Shown one piece after another: positions 1 to 6,750 of a stretch of 7,343 nt of DNA. Under the pieces are notes generated by a model. The model was not told the DNA's origin and did no database searches. It worked only from the letters and a program-made list of their open reading frames with translations. The stretch's first letter is position 1; every line of letters starts with the position of its first letter. Made by a program: the position numbers and the translations under genes. The stretch comes from Candidatus Thorarchaeota archaeon (GTDB taxonomy: Archaea; Asgardarchaeota; Thorarchaeia; Thorarchaeales; Thorarchaeaceae): positions 1,492,564 to 1,499,906 of the forward strand of contig CP070658.1 of NCBI GenBank assembly GCA_020355105.1. Direction: 5' to 3'.

Positions 1-1
1 C

Positions 2-1861
2 CTAGTCACAACCTACGAGCGGGCAGATTCGCTCCTCAGACACAGGTGCGAATGGCTGAGCAAAGTGGGGACTGTGGTCATTGATGAGGTTCAGAACCTG
101 TCCGATGTGTCAAGGGGGGCACGGCTGGAGAGTGTTATCATCCGACTTAGGGCCCTGATAGAAGACCTGCAGATAGTCGCACTCTCTGCCACTGTTGGGA
201 TGCCAGAGCTACTTGCTGACTGGCTAGGTGCCGACCTCATCGAGTCCGATGAGCGACCTGTACCACTTGTGTGTGATGTGATTGAAACAGTAGACAAGGA
301 TAGGATGATTCTCAGGGCCGTCATGAGCACTGTACAGGCCAATGGGCAAGTCATAGTGTTTCATAGGACACGCAGAGAGTCTGAGGCGGAGGCCGAGCGC
401 CTGTCTGAGAGCGTATCGCGGCAGCTTGTTCAGAGAGAGAAGGTCGAGCTTGACGATGAGATGGACTCAGTAGAGAACTGGGGAGTCTCTCTACATCAGG
501 GCCTCAGAGCTCTGATTCATAATGGAGTGGCGTATCACAATGCAGGCCTGAGTGCTAAGGCACGCAGAATGATAGAGTCATTGTTCCGAAAGGGACTTCT
601 AAGAGTCTTATGCGCCACTACTACTCTGGCCTCTGGAATGGACCTGCCAGCTAGAACTGTCGTACTCACAAGCATTGCATCTCCTGGTGACTATCGGAAG
701 ACGTTGCCGACCAATCAGGTGCATCAGATGCTGGGGAGAGCAGGTCGTCCTGGCCGTGACAGGAAGGGCTTCGGGCTAATACTTACAGGTAGCAAGGGTG
801 AGGCTAAACAGGCAAAGAAGGCATACTTTCACATTACGACTGACCCTGACACCGAGCTTGAGGTGCTTGAACCCAGATACGAACCTGTACAGAGTACGCT
901 GTGGACATCAAGTGCTATGACAGAACAGCTTCTAGTTGCCCTATGTGAGAGAGGAGAGGCTACACTGGAACAGCTAGAGAATGGCTTCTTCAGCGACTCA
1001 TATCTAGTTCATACCGCGATTCGTGACGGAAGGTCCCCCATGAGGGCACTCCATCTTGGAGAGATAACGGCCGAGAGCGCCATGGAGAAGCATGCTCTCC
1101 AAGACACAGTCAGAGCCGCACGACAGGGTGCCCTTGGGAGTGTTGAGATCAGGGAGAGAGGTGAGGAGGTCCTTGGTGGCATCGTGGACGCCCAAGGAGG
1201 CGGTCACTACACGTGTCGTCTGTCGGCGAGATACCTACCAAGCGGAGCGATAGAAGGTCCGATGTGTTCGTGCATCACACCCGTTGACCGTGATGGGCTG
1301 CTTTGTCCGCATCTTGTTGCCCTCGGTCATGCTGCTGCGAGAGAGGCAAGAGCACATGCTGACTACATCATTCCACTGGCTCTGAGTGAGACCAGTCCAC
1401 TGGGAACACTGGTTCGCCTGGGACTTGTGGAGGGGGCCGAGCTCAGTAACATCCGTCCCACTCGTCTGGGAAGGCTGGTGAATCGACTGTATCTGAGTAT
1501 CCGAACCGTGAGGGAGCTATTGGCAACGATGCCAGTCGTGGATGACAGTATTGGTCTGATGTCACTGCTGCGTCACATTGTATCCATTGAAACGGGTAGG
1601 AAGCTAGACGAGGACTTCGAGCAGATGGTAGGAATGGTGGTCACCACAAAGATGCCGTTCAATGATATAGCAAAGGCTCTCGACATGAGTGTTGGAGATG
1701 TGTATGCCCTTCTAGACACAGTGGTCTGGATCTTACAGAGTATTGGCGTCATCGCTGACCTGACTGGACTTGCCGAACTGCAGGAGCTCTCTGAGCTGCT
1801 GCTGAACAGAGTGAATGAACGAACTGAGAGGAGGAGAGAAGCCCAAGATGACATTGAGTGA
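2..1861 (+). CDS. Hel308/Ski2-like superfamily 2 DNA helicase with SWIM zinc-binding motif (5' end outside window)
   Basis: The frame is open from base 2, so the true start and the Walker A motif lie upstream; the GTG at 65 is internal. Counting from base 2, residues 1-14 (LVTTYERADSLLRH) match the stretch before motif II in Hel308 proteins. Then come motif II DEVQ (28-31, usually DEVH in this family), motif III SAT (62-64), a motif IV-like VIVFHRTRR, motif V ATTTLASGMD (205-214) and motif VI QMLGRAGRPGR (242-252). Downstream is a SWIM signature: C422-x-C424, ten residues, C435-x-H437, preceded by the short strands usual for SWIM. The C-terminus is helical and resembles the Hel308 ratchet region. 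Hel308 enzymes are 3'-5' helicases acting on stalled forks. SWIM modules bind DNA or protein and occur in SWS1 and some SNF2 ATPases. The gene overlaps the next one by 14 bases. Family call is firm; Hel308 versus another Ski2-like subgroup is less certain. Confidence 0.9.
   Translation, partial: LVTTYERADSLLRHRCEWLSKVGTVVIDEVQNLSDVSRGARLESVIIRLRALIEDLQIVALSATVGMPELLADWLGADLIESDERPVPLVCDVIETVDKDRMILRAVMSTVQANGQVIVFHRTRRESEAEAERLSESVSRQLVQREKVELDDEMDSVENWGVSLHQGLRALIHNGVAYHNAGLSAKARRMIESLFRKGLLRVLCATTTLASGMDLPARTVVLTSIASPGDYRKTLPTNQVHQMLGRAGRPGRDRKGFGLILTGSKGEAKQAKKAYFHITTDPDTELEVLEPRYEPVQSTLWTSSAMTEQLLVALCERGEATLEQLENGFFSDSYLVHTAIRDGRSPMRALHLGEITAESAMEKHALQDTVRAARQGALGSVEIRERGEEVLGGIVDAQGGGHYTCRLSARYLPSGAIEGPMCSCITPVDRDGLLCPHLVALGHAAAREARAHADYIIPLALSETSPLGTLVRLGLVEGAELSNIRPTRLGRLVNRLYLSIRTVRELLATMPVVDDSIGLMSLLRHIVSIETGRKLDEDFEQMVGMVVTTKMPFNDIAKALDMSVGDVYALLDTVVWILQSIGVIADLTGLAELQELSELLLNRVNERTERRREAQDDIE
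1829..1836 (+). promoter_or_regulatory. Ribosome-binding site deciding the start of the two-helix membrane protein
   Basis: AGGAGGAG lies inside the 3' end of the helicase gene, 11 bases before the ATG at 1848. It supports 1848 over the in-frame ATG at 1815, which has only weak purine context upstream. Confidence 0.6.
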
Positions 1862-3458
1862 GGATACCGGAGCTCTGCCTAAGGAGAAGGTCGAGGCTGA
1901 GCCTGAGAGGGCTAAGGCCAGAGATGTGGAGATAGCTCTTGTCGAAACAGGTCATCAGGTCCACGAGTACACAAACGGTCTGACAGTGGGACTTAGGCTG
2001 GCAGGAGTACCTGGGAAGAGAGGAGTGCATGCTGACATCGCCTACGTGTTGGACCTCAGGGAAGCGCGGTTCGGCAAGTCGTCACTAGCCATGAAGGCCG
2101 CAGTCCTTGAGTCAATAGGAAGGCCGTTGCAGTCAGTCCTCTACGATATAGGTCTTAGTGACCGCCTCACGGATCTCTCGATGTCTACAGTCTGGGGAAG
2201 ACTGTCAATGCCAGCTCTGAGAAACAGGTCGGATTCTGGTGTTTCAATGATTCACGAGACAAGGACAGTCTACGCCATAGTGAATGATGCTCGGCCGTCC
2301 AAGGACCTATCGTGGCTCACTGACGACTCTAGGATTATGACAATTGATGAGTTCTCGTCTTACAGGATCAGTGACGTGAGGTCCACTCTTGCAGAGCTTC
2401 AGAACAGTATTGGTAGTGACAAATGGGACACAGTCCAGAGGGTCATGAAGGTGGGATGGATTGCCATTCTCCCCGTCATCATGGCAGTGTCGGGACTCGT
2501 TGGAGCAATCATGGTGCTCGTGCAAGGCACCGGTTCTCTCCTCCTTCCACTGACATCCATTGGACTAGGAGCCCCTATTGCTCTCTTGCTTCTCTTGGAC
2601 TCTCGCCGGAACTTCAAAGAGTTCAAAGCAATGATCACCAAGGAAGAGTCAGACCTTCTGGAAGTAGGGGATGGGAGGCGGCTAATGGAGTCTCAGTATG
2701 ACAACGAGGAGTCCACGGTCCTCATCATGGACCTCAGTTTTGTACTATCACCATTAGTCGCATCTGCAGCGGCGGCGCTCGAGTCTGGTGACATAGAGAA
2801 TGCTGCACAAGACCTTCGTTCTGTACTCGACGAGTGTGTTCGATTCTCACCCGCATTGAGTGAATCCGTCTCTGGGGACAATGGACTGAAACGTTTCATT
2901 GGACTGTTTGAGAAGCTTGGTCCCCTGTCTGATGATGACATGAGAGGCAATCTGCCAATGGTCTATGCAGAACTCACCATAGAGACAGTTGACACCGAGG
3001 AGGGTCTGATTCACAGTCTTGGCGTTATCAACCAGGCTCTCTTTGACATCGGTGTGCTCCGCCCTGACGTGAAGGACAACGTTGACGACCTGCTCAACAT
3101 AAGGTCCGGAGAGGCAGCACTTCGAGCGCTCGATGAGGAACTGAGCCAGCCCGAGGAGCCCATGGATCAGGTGCTGGAGAGACTGGAAGTCGCCTCAAGA
3201 GACCCTGGGGAGAGTGAGGAGGAGCCCGCCATACTCAAGGCGATAGAGGAGTCCAACATCGAAAGCGAGACCGACGCCCCTGCCCCTACTGAGAATGACA
3301 CTGTCTTGGTAGCGGCCACTGTTGCCGAGAAGATTACGAAGGAGGAACCTGAGTCGCCGCCTATCGTTGAAGAAGTCGCCACTGAGCCTGCCACATCTGA
3401 AACGGTGACCAGTGAAGGAAGACGGAGGAAGAAGGAGGCTGAGAGAGCTGGAGCGTGA
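1848..3458 (+). CDS. Unrecognised two-helix membrane protein with acidic C-terminal tail
   Basis: I do not recognise this 536-residue protein. The ATG at 1848 is chosen because AGGAGGAG (1829-1836) lies 11 bases upstream; an in-frame ATG at 1815 has no such site. Residues 1-30 are charged. Residues 31-200 look like a mixed alpha/beta globular domain. Two hydrophobic segments follow (about 202-225 and 229-250) with only a short GTG turn, a membrane hairpin that would place both flanking domains on the same side. Residues 290-430 look mostly helical and contain a TPR-like stretch (ALESGDIENAAQDLRSVLDE). Residues 432-536 are Glu/Pro/Ser/Thr-rich, probably disordered, and end in a basic cluster (GRRRKKEAER). 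It overlaps both neighbours, which argues for cotranslation with the helicase and the ATPase. A membrane anchor or scaffold is only an inference. Confidence 0.85.
   Translation: MTLSEDTGALPKEKVEAEPERAKARDVEIALVETGHQVHEYTNGLTVGLRLAGVPGKRGVHADIAYVLDLREARFGKSSLAMKAAVLESIGRPLQSVLYDIGLSDRLTDLSMSTVWGRLSMPALRNRSDSGVSMIHETRTVYAIVNDARPSKDLSWLTDDSRIMTIDEFSSYRISDVRSTLAELQNSIGSDKWDTVQRVMKVGWIAILPVIMAVSGLVGAIMVLVQGTGSLLLPLTSIGLGAPIALLLLLDSRRNFKEFKAMITKEESDLLEVGDGRRLMESQYDNEESTVLIMDLSFVLSPLVASAAAALESGDIENAAQDLRSVLDECVRFSPALSESVSGDNGLKRFIGLFEKLGPLSDDDMRGNLPMVYAELTIETVDTEEGLIHSLGVINQALFDIGVLRPDVKDNVDDLLNIRSGEAALRALDEELSQPEEPMDQVLERLEVASRDPGESEEEPAILKAIEESNIESETDAPAPTENDTVLVAATVAEKITKEEPESPPIVEEVATEPATSETVTSEGRRRKKEAERAGA
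2451..2597 (+). other. Predicted membrane hairpin within the 1848-3458 protein
   Basis: Codons 202-250 encode two nearly continuous hydrophobic stretches separated by a glycine turn, followed at once by Arg-Arg. This is the only membrane-spanning region visible in the protein. By eye it is long and apolar enough for two helices. Confidence 0.7.
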
Positions 3459-4131
3459 GCACCTCATCCCCAACGGACTCACACACATATGGGGGCCGCC
3501 TGGATCAGGCAAGACAGTCCTGGTATCCCTTCTCGCTGCTCTCAAGACAAGACACGGCAGGGTGGAGTGGGTCTCCACAGATGGCAAGATGTCGTTCGTG
3601 GAATCTCTGAGGCTGAACATATTATCCACGAGGGGCAGGGTCCAGAACGTGGAGGTGCTGACTCCATGGGGGTGTGAGGAGGTAAGAGAAACTCTCCTCA
3701 CCATGAGAGAGAGAATAGATTTTGCTACTGTCTTGGTGGTTGTTGATTCAATCACACGAGCCTTAGACATGTCGCATGTTGAGGATGTGATGTGGGGGAG
3801 AGAACTGATTGAGGAGGTCATGCCCACGCTGGCTGCCATCTCAATGATGGGTGTCGATATGCTTGTTGTCAGCGAGTCCAGATGTTTCGATGATGAGATT
3901 CAGCCGGTCCACGGTGGCACAATAAGGCGCTGGGCCTCCTATGAGATGTTGGTGGAGAGAACTCTAGGGGGAAGAGTCTCAACCGTGAGATGTATGGACC
4001 TACAGAGCGGCGCTGAGGAGTGGAGGACAGAGTTTGTCGTAGACTCAGATGGAGTCGTGCAACTGACACCGGCAAATACATCGGTGTTCGGGAGGTGTGA
4101 GGAATGTTCGGACGGTCACTGTTCCGGATAA
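3412..4131 (+). CDS. RadB/RadA-like RecA-fold ATPase with intact Walker motifs
   Basis: This 239-residue protein is a single RecA-type core without the N-terminal helix-hairpin-helix domain of RadA, and is similar in size to RadB. Walker A is GPPGSGKT (28-35). Walker B is VLVVVDS followed by IT (107-115), very like RadB. At the place of RadA's catalytic glutamate (YIDTEG) it has VSTDG, so Asp57 may take that role. Later strands fit the RadB layout (GVDMLVVSESR). The C-terminus has three cysteines in a CxxCxxxxC-like cluster (CEECSDGHC). The GTG at 3412 is the only usable start, since the frame closes at 3406-3408. GGTGA (3404-3408) lies just upstream, a short spacing. It overlaps the preceding gene by 47 bases and the next by 28. 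Inferred role: recombinase paralogue or mediator. A KaiC-type ATPase is the main alternative. Confidence 0.85.
   Translation: MKEDGGRRRLRELEREHLIPNGLTHIWGPPGSGKTVLVSLLAALKTRHGRVEWVSTDGKMSFVESLRLNILSTRGRVQNVEVLTPWGCEEVRETLLTMRERIDFATVLVVVDSITRALDMSHVEDVMWGRELIEEVMPTLAAISMMGVDMLVVSESRCFDDEIQPVHGGTIRRWASYEMLVERTLGGRVSTVRCMDLQSGAEEWRTEFVVDSDGVVQLTPANTSVFGRCEECSDGHCSG
4090..4095 (+). promoter_or_regulatory. Strong ribosome-binding site for the four-helix membrane protein
   Basis: GGGAGG sits 8 bases before the ATG at 4104, inside the 3' end of the upstream ATPase gene. It fixes the start and implies efficient independent initiation despite the overlap. Confidence 0.65.
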
Positions 4132-5063
4132 TGGGAGTCGTGGTTGCAGGGCTTGTGGCACTCTCACTGGGCAGGGAGCTGCTCAACTCGGTGACTGCAA
4201 CCGTGTTGGCCTTCAGGGCCGGAAACGCCCTCCCAATCTTGTCTGTCGCCGTTCTAACGGTAGTACTTCTCAGAGTGCCCGCCCAACTAGAGAAGGGCAC
4301 CCCGCAACAGGTCCTACTGAATGCGCTTGCATGGGCCTCTGCAGTGTACCTCTCAGTCACGGTCTTCATTGCCATGTTGCCCTTTGGAATGTTGGTTGTC
4401 TTCTCAGCAACAGGTGCCACCATTCTTGTCTGCGGTGTGATCTCAGACCCCAAAGAGTTGGCACAAAGGCTCAGAGCATTCTGGTCACACAATGGACTCA
4501 TAGCTCTATCATTGGGAGAGAGGGGAGGGGTCATGTTTAGCACATCACTTGCAAGTCAAGGGTTCAAGGTGTTGATACTCCCGAGCGAGTCACGAGAAAC
4601 AGTGGTCGAGCTTCTAAGGAATAGACCTGCCCTTCCAGTCTCAGTGGTGAGTCTAGAGAGCAATGACTTCATGCTGGTCAAGACAAAGGGCAGCAATACG
4701 CTACTCACGAAGACTATGGACGTGCTTGAGCAGGCTGGTGTGAATGGAGTGGAGATTGCCCGGCCTCTGCTGACAGATGCGATTGTCAATCTCCCATTGA
4801 TTGAGGACGAGAGGGGGATTGCCAAGATGAACGAGTACAGGGTGGTCACAGAAGAGAAGGTCATGGAGAAGGTGTTGGAGGTCTGGCCTGAGAGAATGAC
4901 AGTGGTTCCTAGCAGAGTGGGCCTTAGAGCCATAGTGCGTCCAGACTCAGTGATGGGTCTTGAGCTGGAGGACATCCGCCAAGGTCGCGAGGCCCAAGTG
5001 GTCCTTGAGCGTGACCTGTCCATGTTTGAGAAGGGGGTTGTTGTGAATGGGAGTTCCACTTGA
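4104..5063 (+). CDS. Unrecognised four-helix membrane protein with soluble C-terminal domain
   Basis: I cannot assign this 319-residue protein to a family. Four hydrophobic segments are visible, about residues 6-22, 42-57, 70-91 and 93-113, followed by a soluble alpha/beta domain (115-319). The start of that domain, GLIALSLGERGGVMFSTSL followed by ASQGFKVLIL, has the strand, glycine loop, helix and strand rhythm of a P-loop domain, but has no GK[ST]. An even number of helices would put both termini on one side, presumably the cytoplasm. The ATG at 4104 is supported by GGGAGG (4090-4095) with 8 bases of spacing; an in-frame ATG at 4131 would cut into the first helix. It overlaps the RadB-like genes on both sides (28 and 17 bases), so it is tightly linked to them. 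A membrane partner of those ATPases is an inference. Confidence 0.85.
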   Translation: MFGRSLFRIMGVVVAGLVALSLGRELLNSVTATVLAFRAGNALPILSVAVLTVVLLRVPAQLEKGTPQQVLLNALAWASAVYLSVTVFIAMLPFGMLVVFSATGATILVCGVISDPKELAQRLRAFWSHNGLIALSLGERGGVMFSTSLASQGFKVLILPSESRETVVELLRNRPALPVSVVSLESNDFMLVKTKGSNTLLTKTMDVLEQAGVNGVEIARPLLTDAIVNLPLIEDERGIAKMNEYRVVTEEKVMEKVLEVWPERMTVVPSRVGLRAIVRPDSVMGLELEDIRQGREAQVVLERDLSMFEKGVVVNGSST

Positions 5064-5751
5064 TGCGATAAAGGTCAATCACTCATCTGTAACGAAGCTC
5101 AGGCCTCAGCCTCTTGATAGTCTGCTCGGACCTCTACTTGTCGGAGGTCAGATGAGCGTGGTCTATGGTCCGGAGAGGGCTCCCATGACAGCCCTCGCGC
5201 ATGTCGCGCTGGTTGGGGCCGTGAGGAACGGGAGAAAGGCGTTGTATCTAGACTCTGGAAAGAACTTCAGTCCTCAACTTTTACGAACACTAAGTCGAGA
5301 CCTCGGGGAAATCGCGCTACTTGACATATCAATAGGGAACGTGATGAGCCTCTCTGACCTGAACAAGGCAGCATTGTCAGCCGTTGGCTTCTCCATCGTT
5401 GTCCTTGACAGTCTCACGGGTGTATTGAACCTGAGTGGCGCTCCTGGAGCCAAGGGAAGGCAACGAGAACTCTTCTCGACCCTTGACATGCTCAGGATGA
5501 TGGTCAACCAGCATGGGTCTCACTTGCTGATGACCGACCACTCGACAAGGGAGTGGTCGTCTGGAGCTGAGAAGCCAATTGGTGGGAACGTACTGGCGCA
5601 CGCCGTCGACTCTGTCGTCCGTGTTGACAGTCAGGAGGGAGTACGTGACGCTGTCAGAGTACTAGTTGAGAGGTCTGCTTCAGTAGCCTCCCCTGAGGCC
5701 GTGGTTATACGTCTTGGGAAGAAGGGAGCATGGTCGCTGATGGGGAGATGA
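5047..5751 (+). CDS. RadB-like RecA-fold protein with degenerate Walker A (probable pseudo-ATPase)
   Basis: This 234-residue protein follows the RadB/RadA core pattern: LDSLLG near residue 24, a glycine turn and strand (GGQMSVVYG), YLDS-x3-FSP (67-76, the YIDTEGTF position of RadA), Walker B-like IVVLDSLT (117-124), and a GGNVLAHAVDSVVRVD segment matching the late strand of RadA/RadB. The Walker A site, however, reads GPERAPMT (41-48) where GPPGSGKT is expected, so the lysine is Met47 and the glycines are gone. The catalytic glutamate position is glycine (Gly71). ATP hydrolysis is therefore unlikely, although the fold looks intact and the frame is not disrupted. The ATG at 5047 has AGGGGG (5032-5037) 9 bases upstream. 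It overlaps the previous gene by 17 bases. A structural partner of the active paralogue at 3412-4131 is a reasonable inference, as in other paired RecA-fold proteins. Confidence 0.85.
   Translation: MGVPLDAIKVNHSSVTKLRPQPLDSLLGPLLVGGQMSVVYGPERAPMTALAHVALVGAVRNGRKALYLDSGKNFSPQLLRTLSRDLGEIALLDISIGNVMSLSDLNKAALSAVGFSIVVLDSLTGVLNLSGAPGAKGRQRELFSTLDMLRMMVNQHGSHLLMTDHSTREWSSGAEKPIGGNVLAHAVDSVVRVDSQEGVRDAVRVLVERSASVASPEAVVIRLGKKGAWSLMGR
5535..5559. repeat. Perfect 9-bp inverted repeat with 7-base loop
   Basis: CGACCACTC (5535-5543) is the exact reverse complement of GAGTGGTCG (5551-5559), separated by GACAAGG. It lies inside the degenerate RadB-like gene and encodes residues around DHSTREWSS. No T-run follows, so it does not look like a terminator. 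It could be chance or an mRNA hairpin. Confidence 0.5.
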
Positions 5752-5757
5752 CAGGAG

Positions 5758-6750
5758 ATGGGCGTGAAGAACTGGAAGAATCTGGTGTCCTGGCAGATGG
5801 TCGGGACAGATGAGATCAGTCCTCCCTGTGTGGCGATAGACGTCTCTAACTACATGATACGCCGAATGGCTGTGGTGCCCAAGCATCGTTCAGCAAACAA
5901 GGAACGTGTGCCACTGACTCATATCACTCTAACACTTGGAGTCATCAGGGCTGCTTTGAGAAGGAACATCCTGCCAGTGTTTGTGGTTGATGGACCTCCG
6001 GAATCACTGAAGAGGGCACCTCAGCCGGACCTAGTGTACAAGGCAGTCAGGCTGTATAGGAGATTCTCGGATTCTGAGGACCCATGGGACAGCAGTGTGG
6101 CACTGGCCCTATCTGAGAGTCCTGCTTTGAGAACCTACTTCGCAGCTGAACATATCAAGGACCTGTGCAGTGCTGTTGGGATTCCAGCCATCGGGGCCCC
6201 TTCTGAGGCGGAGATGATGTGCGCCGTTCTTTGCAGAGAGGGCATTGTCGGAACAGTCGCATCCAATGATGCTGATGCACTCTTGTTCGGGAGCCCTCAT
6301 GTGTCGAGAAGGCTTGAGCTGTCAAAGGGGCAGGTCGAGAGGGCTCGACTGGTTGACATGGAAGAGGCGACAGGTCTTGACCTTGATCAGCTTCGTGACC
6401 TTGCGATTCTCTGTGGTTGTGACTTCCATCCCGGACTGAAGGGTGTCGGACCGCGCAAGGGAGTGATTCTACTTCAGAGATATGGAAGTCTTGTCCCTGT
6501 GCTCAGAGCGAGGGGAGTGAGTGTATCTGAGCGGGAGTCATTTGTGAGAGCAAGAGAGGTCTTTGACGAACCGAGTCACATCTCGGTGAGTGGCATTGAG
6601 GTGCTAATTAGGTCACCAGTCTTGCCTAGAGTAGTAAGGATGCTGACACCTGTGATGGGGCGGAAGAAGGCTGAGATCCGGACATCTGACATTGTCAGAC
6701 TCTGGAAGGACTTTGGCAAAGAACAGACAACTATGGAGCAGTGGACTTGA
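5758..6750 (+). CDS. FEN1/XPG-family structure-specific 5' nuclease
   Basis: This 330-residue protein is close to the archaeal FEN1 length. It begins MGV, as FEN1 does, and keeps all acidic metal ligands with near-canonical spacing: D28 (AIDVSNY), D78 (VVDGPP), E150 and E152 (APSEAE), D171 and D173 (SNDADALLFG) and D222 (GCDFHPG). The helix-hairpin-helix LKGVGPRKG follows. The last eight residues, QTTMEQWT, align with the PCNA-binding tail of FEN1 (QSTLESWF) but lack the second aromatic. Lys85 fits the conserved arch lysine, whereas the expected arch arginine position is Leu92 and prolines at 88 and 90 should break that helix. FEN1 cuts 5' flaps at junctions during replication and repair. The ATG at 5758 lies 6 bases after the previous stop, with GGGGAG (5742-5747) 10 bases upstream. 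It may be the organism's FEN1 or a specialised paralogue. Confidence 0.93.
   Translation: MGVKNWKNLVSWQMVGTDEISPPCVAIDVSNYMIRRMAVVPKHRSANKERVPLTHITLTLGVIRAALRRNILPVFVVDGPPESLKRAPQPDLVYKAVRLYRRFSDSEDPWDSSVALALSESPALRTYFAAEHIKDLCSAVGIPAIGAPSEAEMMCAVLCREGIVGTVASNDADALLFGSPHVSRRLELSKGQVERARLVDMEEATGLDLDQLRDLAILCGCDFHPGLKGVGPRKGVILLQRYGSLVPVLRARGVSVSERESFVRAREVFDEPSHISVSGIEVLIRSPVLPRVVRMLTPVMGRKKAEIRTSDIVRLWKDFGKEQTTMEQWT
6719..6747 (+). other. PIP-box-like C-terminal tail of the FEN1-like nuclease
   Basis: Codons for residues 321-330 encode KEQTTMEQWT. The Q-x-x-M spacing and following W match a PCNA-interacting peptide, but the final position is Thr instead of Phe, so binding may be weaker than for canonical FEN1. 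Confidence 0.6.

Noticed and set aside
65..67. GTG at 65 as the helicase start
   Set aside because: The frame continues upstream with family-specific residues (LVTTYERADSLLRH), and a start here would remove the ATP-binding half.
1084..1100. Imperfect inverted repeat around GCATGC
   Set aside because: The arms need a bulge, the repeat is short, and it lies in helicase coding sequence without any regulatory context.
1815..1847. Longer N-terminus for the two-helix membrane protein from the ATG at 1815
   Set aside because: No ribosome-binding site precedes it, while AGGAGGAG precedes the ATG at 1848.
3195..3839. Long open frame on the minus strand (214 codons)
   Set aside because: It lies antisense across the acidic tail and RadB-like gene, whose motifs are clear; the encoded Ser/Arg/Leu-rich protein has no motif and is expected from the codon use of the opposite strand.
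4097..4540. Alternative + strand frame beginning 7 bases before the membrane-protein start
   Set aside because: The product is low in plausible secondary structure, and the GGGAGG site is better spaced for the ATG at 4104, whose frame shows clear membrane helices.
3869..4543. Long minus-strand open frame (224 codons)
   Set aside because: It is opposite the RadB-like and four-helix membrane genes, both with good starts on the + strand, and its product shows no recognisable domain.
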